Shown piece after piece: positions 24,392 to 31,786 of a DNA stretch of 35,983 nucleotides. A model generated the notes under the pieces. The model was not told where the DNA came from. It was given only the letters and a program-made list of their open reading frames with translations, and did no database searches. The position numbers and the translations under genes were made by a program. How positions within the stretch are numbered: the stretch's first letter is position 1; every line of letters starts with the position of its first letter. This stretch comes from Flavimaricola sp. (GTDB lineage Bacteria; Pseudomonadota; Alphaproteobacteria; Rhodobacterales; Rhodobacteraceae). The DNA lies in the NCBI GenBank assembly GCA_020629175.1, contig JAHDDU010000031.1, positions 1 through 35,983 of the forward strand. Direction: 5' to 3'.

Positions 24392-25555
24392 TCATTCCCC
24401 CGCAAGTTGCTCCAACGCGGCCACTAGAGGCATTGCCGTCAGCCCCCCCTGCCCCGGCACTTCGTGATCGCCTGCGTAAACAAGGATCCGCTTGGATGCG
24501 CCCAGATCGTCAGCGGCGATATGGAAGCCGCGCGTGACCTTTGGGGCGGTGGTGCGTTTAACTTCAATGGCCCAGATCTCGCCGCGCGGGAGCTTCAGGA
24601 TCAGATCGATCTCCGCCCCTGCAGAGGACCGGTAGAAACTGGCTTCCGTGCCGCGCGGCGCTGCGGCGATCAGGGCCTCAATGCAAAAGCCTTCCCACGA
24701 CCCGCCGACAACCGGATGACCCAGCAAATCCTCCGGGCTCTCGATCCCCAAAAGCGCATGGGTCAGACCTGGATCGCGGATATAGACCTTGGGGGATTTG
24801 ACCAACCGCTTACCCGCATTCGCGTGCCAAGGCTGAAGGCGACGCACCAGCATCAGGTCAACAAGCAGATCAAGGTACCGCGCCACGCTTTGGCCTGAGA
24901 CGCCGAGGTTGGCCGCAAGCTTGGCCGCGTTCAAGAGCCCCCCTTGCTCATGCGCGAGCATCGTCCAGAACCGCCGTAAGGTCTCTGCCGGGATGCGCAA
25001 TCCAAAGGACGGTATGTCCCGCTCCAGATAGGTCCGGATAAAGTCCTCTCGCCAGGTCAGGCTGGCCCTATCGGACGGCGCGAGGAAGCTGTCGGGAAAC
25101 CCGCCGCGCAGCCAAAGTGAGGCTTTGGCATCGCCCCCAACCTCCAGCGGCATGAACGGCGTCAGCTCGTGATAGCTCACCCGTCCTGCCAGCGACTCCG
25201 CACTTTGCTGCAACAGGGTATTGGACGCAGACCCCAAAAGCAGGAATTGCCCCGTCCGATGCCCTTGCCGCCGCCGTCGGTCGATCTGCCCACGCAGTGC
25301 CTTGAAGAGGTCCGGCATCAGCTGCACCTCATCAATCACCACCAGCCGCCCCGCCTGCTGGTCAAGATAAAGATCCGGCTCCTCCAGCACTTGCCGGTCC
25401 GCCCTTCGCTCCATATCGAGATAGACCGCCTCGCGGCTTTCCGCGATATCCTGAGCGAGCGTCGTCTTCCCAACCTGACGCGGCCCAAGCAGGACAACAC
25501 CCGCCTGATGGTCCAAGGCCTCTTCGACCATCTTTCTGTCGTGACGCTCAATCAT
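24392..25555 (-). CDS. AAA-type ATPase with DUF4143 C-terminal domain
   Basis: A 387-residue protein of the P-loop ATPase family that carries a C-terminal DUF4143 domain. Walker A is LLGPRQVGKTTLA near residues 22-34; Walker B is VVIDEVQ near 70-77; a sensor-like LLGSASNTLLQQSAESLAGR follows. The C-terminal half, with FYRSSAGAEIDLILKLPRGE then WAIEVKRT, resembles a PD-(D/E)XK-like fold without clear proof of nuclease activity. Such proteins are common, often mobile, and of unknown role. I prefer the ATG at 25555 (MIERHDRKM), because the frame's first ATG at 25564 lies inside a palindrome that seems to be the promoter/operator. It is adjacent to repC but separate from it. Confidence 0.86.
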   Translation of the reverse strand: MIERHDRKMVEEALDHQAGVVLLGPRQVGKTTLAQDIAESREAVYLDMERRADRQVLEEPDLYLDQQAGRLVVIDEVQLMPDLFKALRGQIDRRRRQGHRTGQFLLLGSASNTLLQQSAESLAGRVSYHELTPFMPLEVGGDAKASLWLRGGFPDSFLAPSDRASLTWREDFIRTYLERDIPSFGLRIPAETLRRFWTMLAHEQGGLLNAAKLAANLGVSGQSVARYLDLLVDLMLVRRLQPWHANAGKRLVKSPKVYIRDPGLTHALLGIESPEDLLGHPVVGGSWEGFCIEALIAAAPRGTEASFYRSSAGAEIDLILKLPRGEIWAIEVKRTTAPKVTRGFHIAADDLGASKRILVYAGDHEVPGQGGLTAMPLVAALEQLAGE

Positions 25556-25597
25556 ACCTTGCATTTATTCCATCTTGTGGAAGATTTGCAAGGTTTT
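25556..25597 (-). promoter_or_regulatory. Nested palindrome over the ATPase promoter
   Basis: ACCTTGCA (25556-25563) pairs with TGCAAGGT (25587-25594), and inside it TTCCA (25568-25572) pairs with TGGAA (25578-25582). On the minus strand a TTGCAA / 17 bp / ATAAAT pair fits a sigma-70 promoter within the same bases, placing transcription start close to the ATG at 25555. The dyad could be an operator for self-control, or a bidirectional stem separating the gene from repC. Confidence 0.5.
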
Positions 25598-25609
25598 CCA
25601 CTGCGGGTA

Positions 25610-26896
25610 TCACCCCCCTGCCCCACTGAGCCTGCCATAAAAGCTGCGATCGAGGTGCAGAGCACCGGCCTGGGCGCGTGCAACGAGACCCCGGAGGTAT
25701 CCGCCGGGGGATGTGACCTCTCCGGTTGCGGACTTGTCGAGGATGAGGGCAATGGAGGCGGCAGCCCTTTCTGGCCCGAGGACCTTGTTTGCAACGCTCC
25801 AGGCATCCTCCGAGATACCAACCATGGGTCTGAGCGCGGTTGCGGCGCGGTGGACATCGGCCCAGTCGCGCAGATACCCCCCCTGCCCCCGAGCCATCTC
25901 GGCAAAGTGGGGACAGGAGGCCATCAGCATGGGGATATCGACGTCTGATCCGGTCTTTCGGTCATGAGTGCTCCAGTGGATGTCGAGATCCACCTCCTCG
26001 GGCGTCTCAACAGGCTTGTCGCCCTGCCCGTCTGGCGCTGCCCGCGCCGCGTGCTTTGTTTCAAAGCGATTACGAGTTACAGAATGAAGTTCACTTGTAG
26101 TTAGTATATGGGTCTCATTTACGAGACTCGTGGGTTTCATATTTTTAGTATTTGATGTCGCAATAGAGACATCAGCATCATCGCGCTCCGGCCAATCGAA
26201 CGCCGCAGCAAAGGCCTCCTCCACAGACACCAAGAGGGCAACGATACGCCCCAGGTAGGTCTCAAGCCCCCCTGCCCTCTCAGAGCGCGCAGGAAGCGTC
26301 TCCAGCAGCCCGCTGAACGCCTCTCTCAGCCCATCCCAAGGCCCCCGCAGGCCCGCTTCCAGTGCTTTGTCGATCTTTGCCCGGATCATCCGCCGCGTCA
26401 CAGTGATCGCATTGCGCAACCGCGCGCTCTCGGCCCGCTCGGCCTGCAGCGCGGCATAAAGCGCCTCAAACTCCTCGGTCCGTGCCGCCAGAGGGGCCAG
26501 ATCAAAGCCAAAGGCCTCAATAATCACGCCCTCCGCATCCCTGCGGCCCCAACGCTTGCCATTGGGGCTGTCCTTCATCGAGATCACCCCCGCCTCGCAC
26601 AGCCGCCGCACATGGCGGCGTAACGTGGCCAGCGAGAACCCCGTCTGCTCCATCAGGAAATGGTTCGACGCCCAGACAATCGGCCGCCTGCCCTCCTCCC
26701 AATCCTGTGCCTGTGTCACCGCACCAAATGTGTCCAGCAGCAGCAAATCCTGCGACTTCAACCCAATCGCCGCCGCCACCTTCTTGGCCGCAACAATCGC
26801 CCGGCTTTTGGCAACACTTAACCCCTCGCCAACTTCCGCAAACCGCTCAGCTTGCAGAAGTCCCGGCGTCGGCTTGCGCCAACCACTCTGTGTCAT
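25610..26896 (-). CDS. repC: Plasmid replication initiator RepC
   Basis: A 428-residue initiator of the RepABC family, the normal length. The N-terminal winged-helix domain spans about residues 45-130 (LKSQDLLLLDTFGAVTQ, then HFLMEQTGFSLATLRRHVRR and EAGVISMKDSPNGKRWGRR); the C-terminal domain ends with GGYLRGLVARAQAGALHLD. RepC is the only Rep protein strictly required for replication and acts on an origin usually found in its own gene. The middle (about residues 240-275 and the DNA at 26070-26175) is poorly conserved and A+T-rich, as expected. It follows repB after 188 bp that hold the antisense RNA. Confidence 0.95.
   Translation of the reverse strand: MTQSGWRKPTPGLLQAERFAEVGEGLSVAKSRAIVAAKKVAAAIGLKSQDLLLLDTFGAVTQAQDWEEGRRPIVWASNHFLMEQTGFSLATLRRHVRRLCEAGVISMKDSPNGKRWGRRDAEGVIIEAFGFDLAPLAARTEEFEALYAALQAERAESARLRNAITVTRRMIRAKIDKALEAGLRGPWDGLREAFSGLLETLPARSERAGGLETYLGRIVALLVSVEEAFAAAFDWPERDDADVSIATSNTKNMKPTSLVNETHILTTSELHSVTRNRFETKHAARAAPDGQGDKPVETPEEVDLDIHWSTHDRKTGSDVDIPMLMASCPHFAEMARGQGGYLRDWADVHRAATALRPMVGISEDAWSVANKVLGPERAAASIALILDKSATGEVTSPGGYLRGLVARAQAGALHLDRSFYGRLSGAGG
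26070..26175. other. Candidate oriV inside repC
   Basis: This is the most A+T-rich stretch of repC. It includes runs such as TAGTTAGTATATGG and TCATATTTTTAGTATTTG, and a hairpin GTCTC (26112-26116)/GAGAC (26123-26127). In studied repABC plasmids the origin lies within repC at a similar A+T-rich site. The place is consistent; the boundaries are approximate. Confidence 0.5.
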
Positions 26897-26959
26897 GCCT
26901 GTATTTCACCTCCGTGTTTGTGGAGACAAAAGAAACCCGTTCGCTCAGAAGCGTTTTCA

Positions 26960-26989
26960 TTGACAGCGATTCTTAGAGAGTGGTATCTA
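26960..26989 (+). promoter_or_regulatory. Promoter of the repB-repC antisense RNA
   Basis: A perfect -35 TTGACA (26960-26965) and a -10 TATCTA (26984-26989) are spaced 18 bp apart on the plus strand, opposite to repABC. This predicts a transcript starting near 26996. Strong antisense promoters here are a feature of RepABC replicons. Confidence 0.68.
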
Positions 26990-26995
26990 GATGTT

Positions 26996-27045
26996 GCTAC
27001 GCATTAGATCAGCTCTCAGGCACGCCGCTTGGGGGCTTTTCTTTT
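26996..27045 (+). ncRNA. Counter-transcribed incompatibility RNA (repABC)
   Basis: A short RNA of about 50 nt is predicted between repB and repC on the opposite strand. Its 3' end forms a stem, AGCUCUC (27011-27017) with GGGGGCU (27031-27037, including G-U pairs), followed by UUUUCUUUU, a factor-independent terminator. In RepABC plasmids such RNAs pair with the repABC mRNA leader of repC, lower RepC synthesis and set copy number and incompatibility. The role is from family knowledge; promoter, position and terminator are visible here. Confidence 0.7.
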
Positions 27046-27084
27046 GTCCTCAGGTCATTGCTTGCCTCATTATTTTTAACTTAG

Positions 27085-28116
27085 TCAAAGCTGCGTCACG
27101 CGCGGTTCGGAACGCGCCGGACGTCCGGCTTTGGTATTCAAAAAATCCGCAATCAAGTCAGACAGCTCTTCGAGCTGTGCTTGATCAACAGGAACCCCAG
27201 CCGCTTTGATCGATAGCGTCCCGTTGGCATGGCTGAGCGATAGGTTCCGCGTGCCGATCTTGCGCTTGGCGGTAAGCTTGCCATCCGACGCTTTCTTTGG
27301 TTTCGCGGCTTTCATATCAAGCGACGCCAACGCCTTTTGCAGATCACCAAAACTCATGTCGTAGGCATTCTTGAACGCATTCAAGATTTCATCTTTGCGG
27401 CCGTAAACGGCCCGCGCACGCGAAATCACGCTTTCGTGGACGCCGATCCGCTTGGCAAAGGCTACCGCCGTGAGCTTGCCCTCAGCACGTTTCAGCTCCT
27501 CATACATTTCGCCGATAGACTGCAACCTCTCAAATGCACTGAGGTTCTCGCGCGCTTCGTTCTCACGGAACCTCAAGAACAACATCTCGAACTGCGCATC
27601 GGGCGTATCGCGACGCTCAGGTGACGCAAGGGTCGCACGCAGGTGGAGACCAAGCCGTACAGCGGCTGCATGGCGCCTACGGCCCGTCAAAAGCATGAAC
27701 GGCACGCCATCAACATTCGTAGGATCCAGCGGATCAGGCTGCCAATCCAGATCAACCGGCCAGACCAGAACAGGCGTGTCCTGTCCGTTTGCCTCAATGC
27801 TTTGTACAAGCCCCTCAAAAGCAGGTTGATCCAGCCAATCCGCGCGGCGGTCTGTTCCCAGCGGATCCGTAACCTGCGCGGGGTCCAGCATGATCTCGTG
27901 CCGACCGTTCAGAATATCGTTGCAGAGCGCTTCACGCCCTGCCTGAACTGCAGATTGCGATTGCGCCAGCGCCCCGGCCTTCCACGCGCTCCCGGCGCCG
28001 CGGTAGGGGCTGCCCGCCGATTTCATCTCCAGGTCTGCTGGCATGTCTGGCTCATCCTTGGATGTGGAGGTTTCCAAGGCGCGCTGCACAAGCGATTTCG
28101 GAATGCTGCGTTTCAC
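27085..28116 (-). CDS. repB: Plasmid partition protein RepB (ParB family)
   Basis: A 343-residue centromere-binding protein of the repABC partition system. The N-terminal half carries the ParB/Srx-like domain (about 75-170: LDPAQVTDPLGTDRRADWLD, then MLLTGRRRHAAAVRLG, then RENEARENLSAFERLQSIG). A helix-turn-helix follows near 215-240 (LTAVAFAKRIGVHESVISRA). RepB binds the parS-like palindrome and with RepA ensures segregation. Its start overlaps the repA stop by four bases, so repA and repB are translationally coupled. Confidence 0.95.
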   Translation of the reverse strand: MKRSIPKSLVQRALETSTSKDEPDMPADLEMKSAGSPYRGAGSAWKAGALAQSQSAVQAGREALCNDILNGRHEIMLDPAQVTDPLGTDRRADWLDQPAFEGLVQSIEANGQDTPVLVWPVDLDWQPDPLDPTNVDGVPFMLLTGRRRHAAAVRLGLHLRATLASPERRDTPDAQFEMLFLRFRENEARENLSAFERLQSIGEMYEELKRAEGKLTAVAFAKRIGVHESVISRARAVYGRKDEILNAFKNAYDMSFGDLQKALASLDMKAAKPKKASDGKLTAKRKIGTRNLSLSHANGTLSIKAAGVPVDQAQLEELSDLIADFLNTKAGRPARSEPRVTQL

Positions 28117-29468
28117 GTCACGCTCTCCTCATCATCTTCATAGAAATCATCCATCCAGGCCTGAGCGTACCCCCGCTCCAGTCCGGGCCAAAGCCGCGCG
28201 ACAATGGCGTCATTGACCGCATCAGCATTTGAAATGAACCGATTGATCCCTTTGCGCTTGCCCGGTGTGTCGGGTTCGTACTCATACACCGATTGATATA
28301 CGTCAGAGGCATTCGCGATCGCATCTGACCGCAGATAAAACACAGGCAAGATCTCGGTCGGACAATGCTCGAGGAGGTTGCTGATATGGCCGAGGTCCTG
28401 CCCGTTTGATCGCTGCACGATAGTCGGCAACAGCATATTGGCTCCTGTCCCGATCTCTATCCGTTCATGCGACAGGATATGTTGCAACATCCCACGCAAT
28501 CCGTTGACGAATGTTGAAAGGGTCGCGATGTCAAACCCCTTCATGGTTTGCGGGATCACAAGCGATGTCGAGGCGATCACATTGTTCAGCTGAAACAGTG
28601 TCAAAGCGGGCTGATAGTCAATGATTATGACGTCCAGCGTTTCATTCAATGCAGCGTGCAACCGAGCCTGATCCACCGTCCCGCCGGGCGCCAGTGATCC
28701 AGGATCGGTTTGCGGCACATGCCCCGATTTCCACCGATCAATAGCGTCGCGCAAATAGCGGTAAAAACTTTTGCCAGCGGGTGCCTCACGGACCAGCCGC
28801 GCAATCTGAATTTCGCCCTCGGATGTCTCGCCATGCGCTGGGATAAGACGAAGGCCAGGCCAGGAAGTTGCCTGGAAAAAGCTGTTGAGCTCCTCAGCCG
28901 AATGATCCGTGTAGGGAGCATCTTCCGAGGCAAAGAGACCGGCAAAATCGACCAGCGTCGGCATCGTCTCATCCGGCAACGTGGGGAGACCGTCCCCGCC
29001 AGCAAAGTAGAGCGTAATCGTGCTTTGCGGGTCGGCATCCATGACACCCACGCGCATACCGTAGTGCAGGCTGAGGTACTGCGCGAAATGCGCTGCACTC
29101 AGGCTTTTCGCAGTGCCGCCCTTTTGGCTGGCAAAGGAAATCACCGGGAGGTCATCCTCTGGTTTGCGCCATGCCAAATAGTCCCGAGGACGCTTGGCCG
29201 TAGCTGCGAGCAGTGCGCGCATGTGCATCAGCTCGGTCAAGGTAAAGACCCGCTCACGGCCGATATATTCACCGGCCGGGAAGTCCGCATTGCTTCCCGC
29301 GATCTTGGCGAGGTACTGCGCCGACACACCCAGGAACGTCGCGCACTGCCGCATGGACCAGGTGCGCTTGATCCGCTCGCGCAGCGTCAACTCTTTGTTG
29401 ACGGCAACCATTGTCCGGTCCAGCCCGCGTGACAGGTCTGTCAAAAACTGTTCTAAACTACCGCTCAT
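28113..29468 (-). CDS. repA: Plasmid partition ATPase RepA (ParA family)
   Basis: A 451-residue ParA-type ATPase with an N-terminal DNA-binding region, as in type Ib partition systems. The N-terminal helix-turn-helix lies near residues 35-60 (TWSMRQCATFLGVSAQYLAK). The deviant Walker A motif is KGGTAKS (116-122); the following GVMDADPQST (141-150) and the later IIDYQPALT complete the nucleotide site. RepA represses repABC transcription, usually with RepB, and drives plasmid partition. It is transcribed divergently from the nasT gene, with a 316-bp region between them that carries a perfect palindrome. Confidence 0.95.
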   Translation of the reverse strand: MSGSLEQFLTDLSRGLDRTMVAVNKELTLRERIKRTWSMRQCATFLGVSAQYLAKIAGSNADFPAGEYIGRERVFTLTELMHMRALLAATAKRPRDYLAWRKPEDDLPVISFASQKGGTAKSLSAAHFAQYLSLHYGMRVGVMDADPQSTITLYFAGGDGLPTLPDETMPTLVDFAGLFASEDAPYTDHSAEELNSFFQATSWPGLRLIPAHGETSEGEIQIARLVREAPAGKSFYRYLRDAIDRWKSGHVPQTDPGSLAPGGTVDQARLHAALNETLDVIIIDYQPALTLFQLNNVIASTSLVIPQTMKGFDIATLSTFVNGLRGMLQHILSHERIEIGTGANMLLPTIVQRSNGQDLGHISNLLEHCPTEILPVFYLRSDAIANASDVYQSVYEYEPDTPGKRKGINRFISNADAVNDAIVARLWPGLERGYAQAWMDDFYEDDEESVT

Positions 29469-29784
29469 GCCATGGTCCTTGCATCGGTTGATTCCGACTT
29501 CGACTCATTGTTTGGTCCGGTAGTAGCACAGTTATACCTGAATTCGAAGCATTTCATTCATCTATGCCTGCAAGGTGATTGAATGGAAGTGCAGCGCTCG
29601 GGAAAAGGTCAATCTTGAACGCGTTCAAGATTCTGTCTTTAGCGCCGACAGACGTCCCCGTGCCGTTACATTAGTCCGCAGACCAATGGCTCTGCGCCCA
29701 AATAACAAGCACCTCGGGCCCTCGCCAACGATCACCGCCGGTCAAGCATTTACAACGGCTAAGCCGTCCCGCACCAGCCGCCCT
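29469..29784. other. Divergent control region between repA and nasT
   Basis: This gap holds the repA promoter, a perfect palindrome (29611-29632), and the leader of nasT. On the minus strand a -10-like TATAAC lies at 29531-29536, about 63 bases before repA, with no clear -35. A small hairpin, CTGTC (29633-29637)/GACAG (29647-29651), begins the nasT side. No gene is supported here. Confidence 0.45.
29611..29632. promoter_or_regulatory. Perfect 22-bp palindrome, candidate parS
   Basis: The 22 bases are exactly self-complementary, with core TTGAACGCGTTCAA at 29615-29628. It occurs once in the window and lies 143 bp upstream of the repA start codon. RepABC plasmids carry palindromic parS sites near repA or repC bound by RepB, so this is the best candidate here. 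An operator for the neighbouring nasT gene is the alternative. Confidence 0.6.
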
Positions 29785-30369
29785 ATGAGTGCTGATTTTT
29801 CTGTCATTGTCGTGGAGCAGGACCGCGACCGCGCCTTTGAGATCCTCGACGGACTCAAGGCCATCGGTTTGACCAACCTGCGCGTTATCTCTGAGATGGC
29901 CAGTCTGGCGCGACAGATCAAAGAGTTCGATCCTGATGTCGTTCTAATCGACGTCAGCAACCCGTCTCGTGACACGCTCGAAGAGCTTACCGTGGCGTCC
30001 GAGCCAAACCGCCGGCCTGTCGCGCTATTCGTTGATGACGACCGTGAGGGGCTGGCCAAGGAAGCTGTTGAGGCAGGCATGTCGGCCTATGTGGTCAACG
30101 GGCTGACGGCAGAACGGTTGCGCCCGGTGCTTGATGCGGCCATCGCGCGGTTTAATCTTGTTGGGCGGATGCGCAGTGAACTGGAGCAGGCCAAGCGCGC
30201 ATTGGAAGACCGAAAAGTCATTGATCGAGCCAAAGGCCTCGTCATGAAGGCGCGGGGAGTTGATGAGGACGGCGCCTATACGCTCTTGCGCCGTGCTGCG
30301 ATGGATCAGGGGAAGAAGGTCGTTGATGTGGCCCAAGCGCTCGTGACAGCGGCGGACCTTTTATCATGA
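29785..30369 (+). CDS. nasT: NasT: ANTAR-domain RNA-binding antiterminator
   Basis: A 194-residue regulator with a receiver-like N-terminal domain and a C-terminal ANTAR domain (about 130-190: EQAKRALEDRKVIDRAKGLV, then EDGAYTLLRRAAMDQGKKVV). ANTAR proteins bind paired hexaloop hairpins in mRNA leaders and prevent termination. D56 is at the normal phosphoacceptor position, but the receiver's conserved lysine is replaced (YVVNGL, N105). That fits NasT, which is controlled by binding NasS rather than by phosphorylation. The start at 29785 is the natural domain boundary; a 70-residue upstream extension has no conserved features. It overlaps nasS by four bases. Its likely target is the nrtA leader (31555-31786). 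Confidence 0.93.
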   Translation: MSADFSVIVVEQDRDRAFEILDGLKAIGLTNLRVISEMASLARQIKEFDPDVVLIDVSNPSRDTLEELTVASEPNRRPVALFVDDDREGLAKEAVEAGMSAYVVNGLTAERLRPVLDAAIARFNLVGRMRSELEQAKRALEDRKVIDRAKGLVMKARGVDEDGAYTLLRRAAMDQGKKVVDVAQALVTAADLLS

Positions 30370-31538
30370 CGCAACTGTCCATCGGATATGTCCCGCTTTT
30401 AGATGCCGCCCCGGTGATAATTGCTCGTGAGATGGGGTTTGCTGCTGAAGAGGGTTTGAGCCTAGTTTTAAAGCCAGCGCCGTCGTGGTCTGCAGTGCGT
30501 GACATGCTGCGGCACGGTCAGGTTGATGCCGCACACATGCTGTCCCCGGTCCCGATTGCGGCTGCGCTGGGATTGGGCGGCGCATCTGAGCCGTTCTCAG
30601 TGCTGAGCGTTTTGTCAGCGAATGGCACTGTCGTTGGCGTATCGAATGATTTGGCAGAGCGGCTGCGTGCGCATGGCCATAGCTTTGGCTTTGACGATGC
30701 AGAGGCCGCGGGCAATGCGCTGATTGCGGCAGCAGATGCCGGCGTCAGAATCGGCGTGCCATTTCCGTTTTCGATGCATTCAGAGCTGTTGATCTACTGG
30801 CTATCATCGCTCGGTCTGCCTGCGCCGCAAAGCCTCGATATCAAGACCATTCCACCGTCGCTCATGGCTGCGGCACTTGAGGCGGGTGAGATAGATGCGT
30901 TCTGTGTGGGCGAGCCTTGGGGCTCGCTCGCGGTCGAGCAGGGAGTAGGCCATTTGCTGTTGCCCGGAGCGGCAATCTGGAGCTTTTCGCCCGAGAAAGT
31001 ACTGGCAACGCGGGCCGATTGGGCAAGCGACAAGCGCGAGCTGCGCAACCAACTGATCCGCGCAGTTGTTAGGGCAGGGCGGTGGCTAGCAGACCAAAGC
31101 TCGATCACCATCGCCTCAGAAATCCTGAGCGGGGCGCAATACCTCAACCAATCAAGCGAGTTGCTGGACCGAGGATTGAGCGGGCAGTTCATCATCACGC
31201 CTCAAGGCGATCAGCGGCGCGTTACCGACTTTGTTGAATTTTACAGAGGGGCTGCGACATTCCCTTGGCGGTCGCAAGCCGAATGGATTGGACATCAGCT
31301 TGCGCGACGGACCGGGACAGACCGCCATGCGGCGCGACGCAAGGCGGCGGAAGTGTTTCGTCCTGATTACTACCGCGATGCCTTTGATGGCAGGGGGGAG
31401 GATGTCCCAGGGGCGTCGTCAAAAATCGAAGGGGCGATTCCCATGGCAACGCCAGTCGCGACAGCACGCGGTCAACTGACTTTGGCTCGAAACCTGTTCT
31501 TTGACCGCCGCGAATTTGATCCTAACGCGCCAGAGTGA
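30366..31538 (+). CDS. nasS: NasS: cytosolic nitrate/nitrite sensor
   Basis: A 390-residue protein homologous to the nitrate-binding protein NrtA but with no signal peptide: it begins directly with the domain (MTQLSIGYVPLLDAAPVIIA). Shared blocks with NrtA include VDAAHMLSPVPIAAALGLGG and IDAFCVGEPWGSLAVEQG, which matches [18 protein letters not shown] in the NrtA of this window. In characterised NasS-NasT systems NasS binds NasT without nitrate and releases it when nitrate or nitrite binds. The ATGA overlap with nasT supports production of the two in fixed ratio. Confidence 0.93.
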   Translation: MTQLSIGYVPLLDAAPVIIAREMGFAAEEGLSLVLKPAPSWSAVRDMLRHGQVDAAHMLSPVPIAAALGLGGASEPFSVLSVLSANGTVVGVSNDLAERLRAHGHSFGFDDAEAAGNALIAAADAGVRIGVPFPFSMHSELLIYWLSSLGLPAPQSLDIKTIPPSLMAAALEAGEIDAFCVGEPWGSLAVEQGVGHLLLPGAAIWSFSPEKVLATRADWASDKRELRNQLIRAVVRAGRWLADQSSITIASEILSGAQYLNQSSELLDRGLSGQFIITPQGDQRRVTDFVEFYRGAATFPWRSQAEWIGHQLARRTGTDRHAARRKAAEVFRPDYYRDAFDGRGEDVPGASSKIEGAIPMATPVATARGQLTLARNLFFDRREFDPNAPE

Positions 31539-31554
31539 TGCAATTTTAGGCAAT

Positions 31555-31571
31555 CGGCAGGGGACATTGCT
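31555..31571 (+). promoter_or_regulatory. Candidate sigma-54 promoter for the nitrate transporter
   Basis: CGGCAGGGGACATTGCT carries the GG (31556-31557) and GC (31569-31570) dinucleotides at the exact -24/-12 spacing of sigma-54 promoters, with TTGCT at -12 and GGCA at -24. Ten of the twelve informative consensus positions match. It would start a transcript near 31582 and tie the transporter to nitrogen status through NtrC, for which I did not see clear sites. Confidence 0.62.
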
Positions 31572-31637
31572 GCGCTGCAGCGATCAGCGGAACCCATCTG
31601 TTTGACCTCTCCAGTCGCGCAGCACATCGTTAAGCCA

Positions 31638-31655
31638 GCAAGCAATGGCGCTTGC
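31638..31655 (+). promoter_or_regulatory. ANTAR-type hexaloop hairpin in the nrtA leader
   Basis: GCAAGC and GCTTGC form a perfect six-pair stem with a six-base loop AATGGC. A at loop position 1 and G at position 4 are the conserved bases of ANTAR target hairpins. The partner hairpin that usually accompanies it is not clear; a possible one at 31573-31589 has a seven-base loop and begins before the predicted sigma-54 start. Confidence 0.68.
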
Positions 31656-31688
31656 AGACATTTCGCCCGCCTTTGGGCTCCGTGAGCA

Positions 31689-31744
31689 AAGCCGCTCGAC
31701 ACCAAAACGATCCTTCGGATCGGTTTGTCTGTCAGCGGCTTTTT
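31689..31744 (+). terminator. Leader terminator upstream of nrtA
   Basis: AAGCCGCT (31689-31696) pairs with AGCGGCTT (31734-31741), followed by TTTTT. The loop region itself folds (CGATCC/GGATCG with extension CAAA/TTTG). It ends 42 bases before the nrtA start, downstream of the ANTAR-type hairpin. This is the arrangement of a leader attenuator: read-through would require NasT bound to the RNA. Confidence 0.82.
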
Positions 31745-31786
31745 CTGTTTCGGCCTCCTCCCGGCCTTCACCACAAGGACTGAACC

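Noticed and set aside
29575..29784. N-terminal extension of nasT
   Set aside because: The 70 added residues have no conserved pattern and would place coding sequence across the perfect palindrome; the receiver-like domain starts naturally at 29785.
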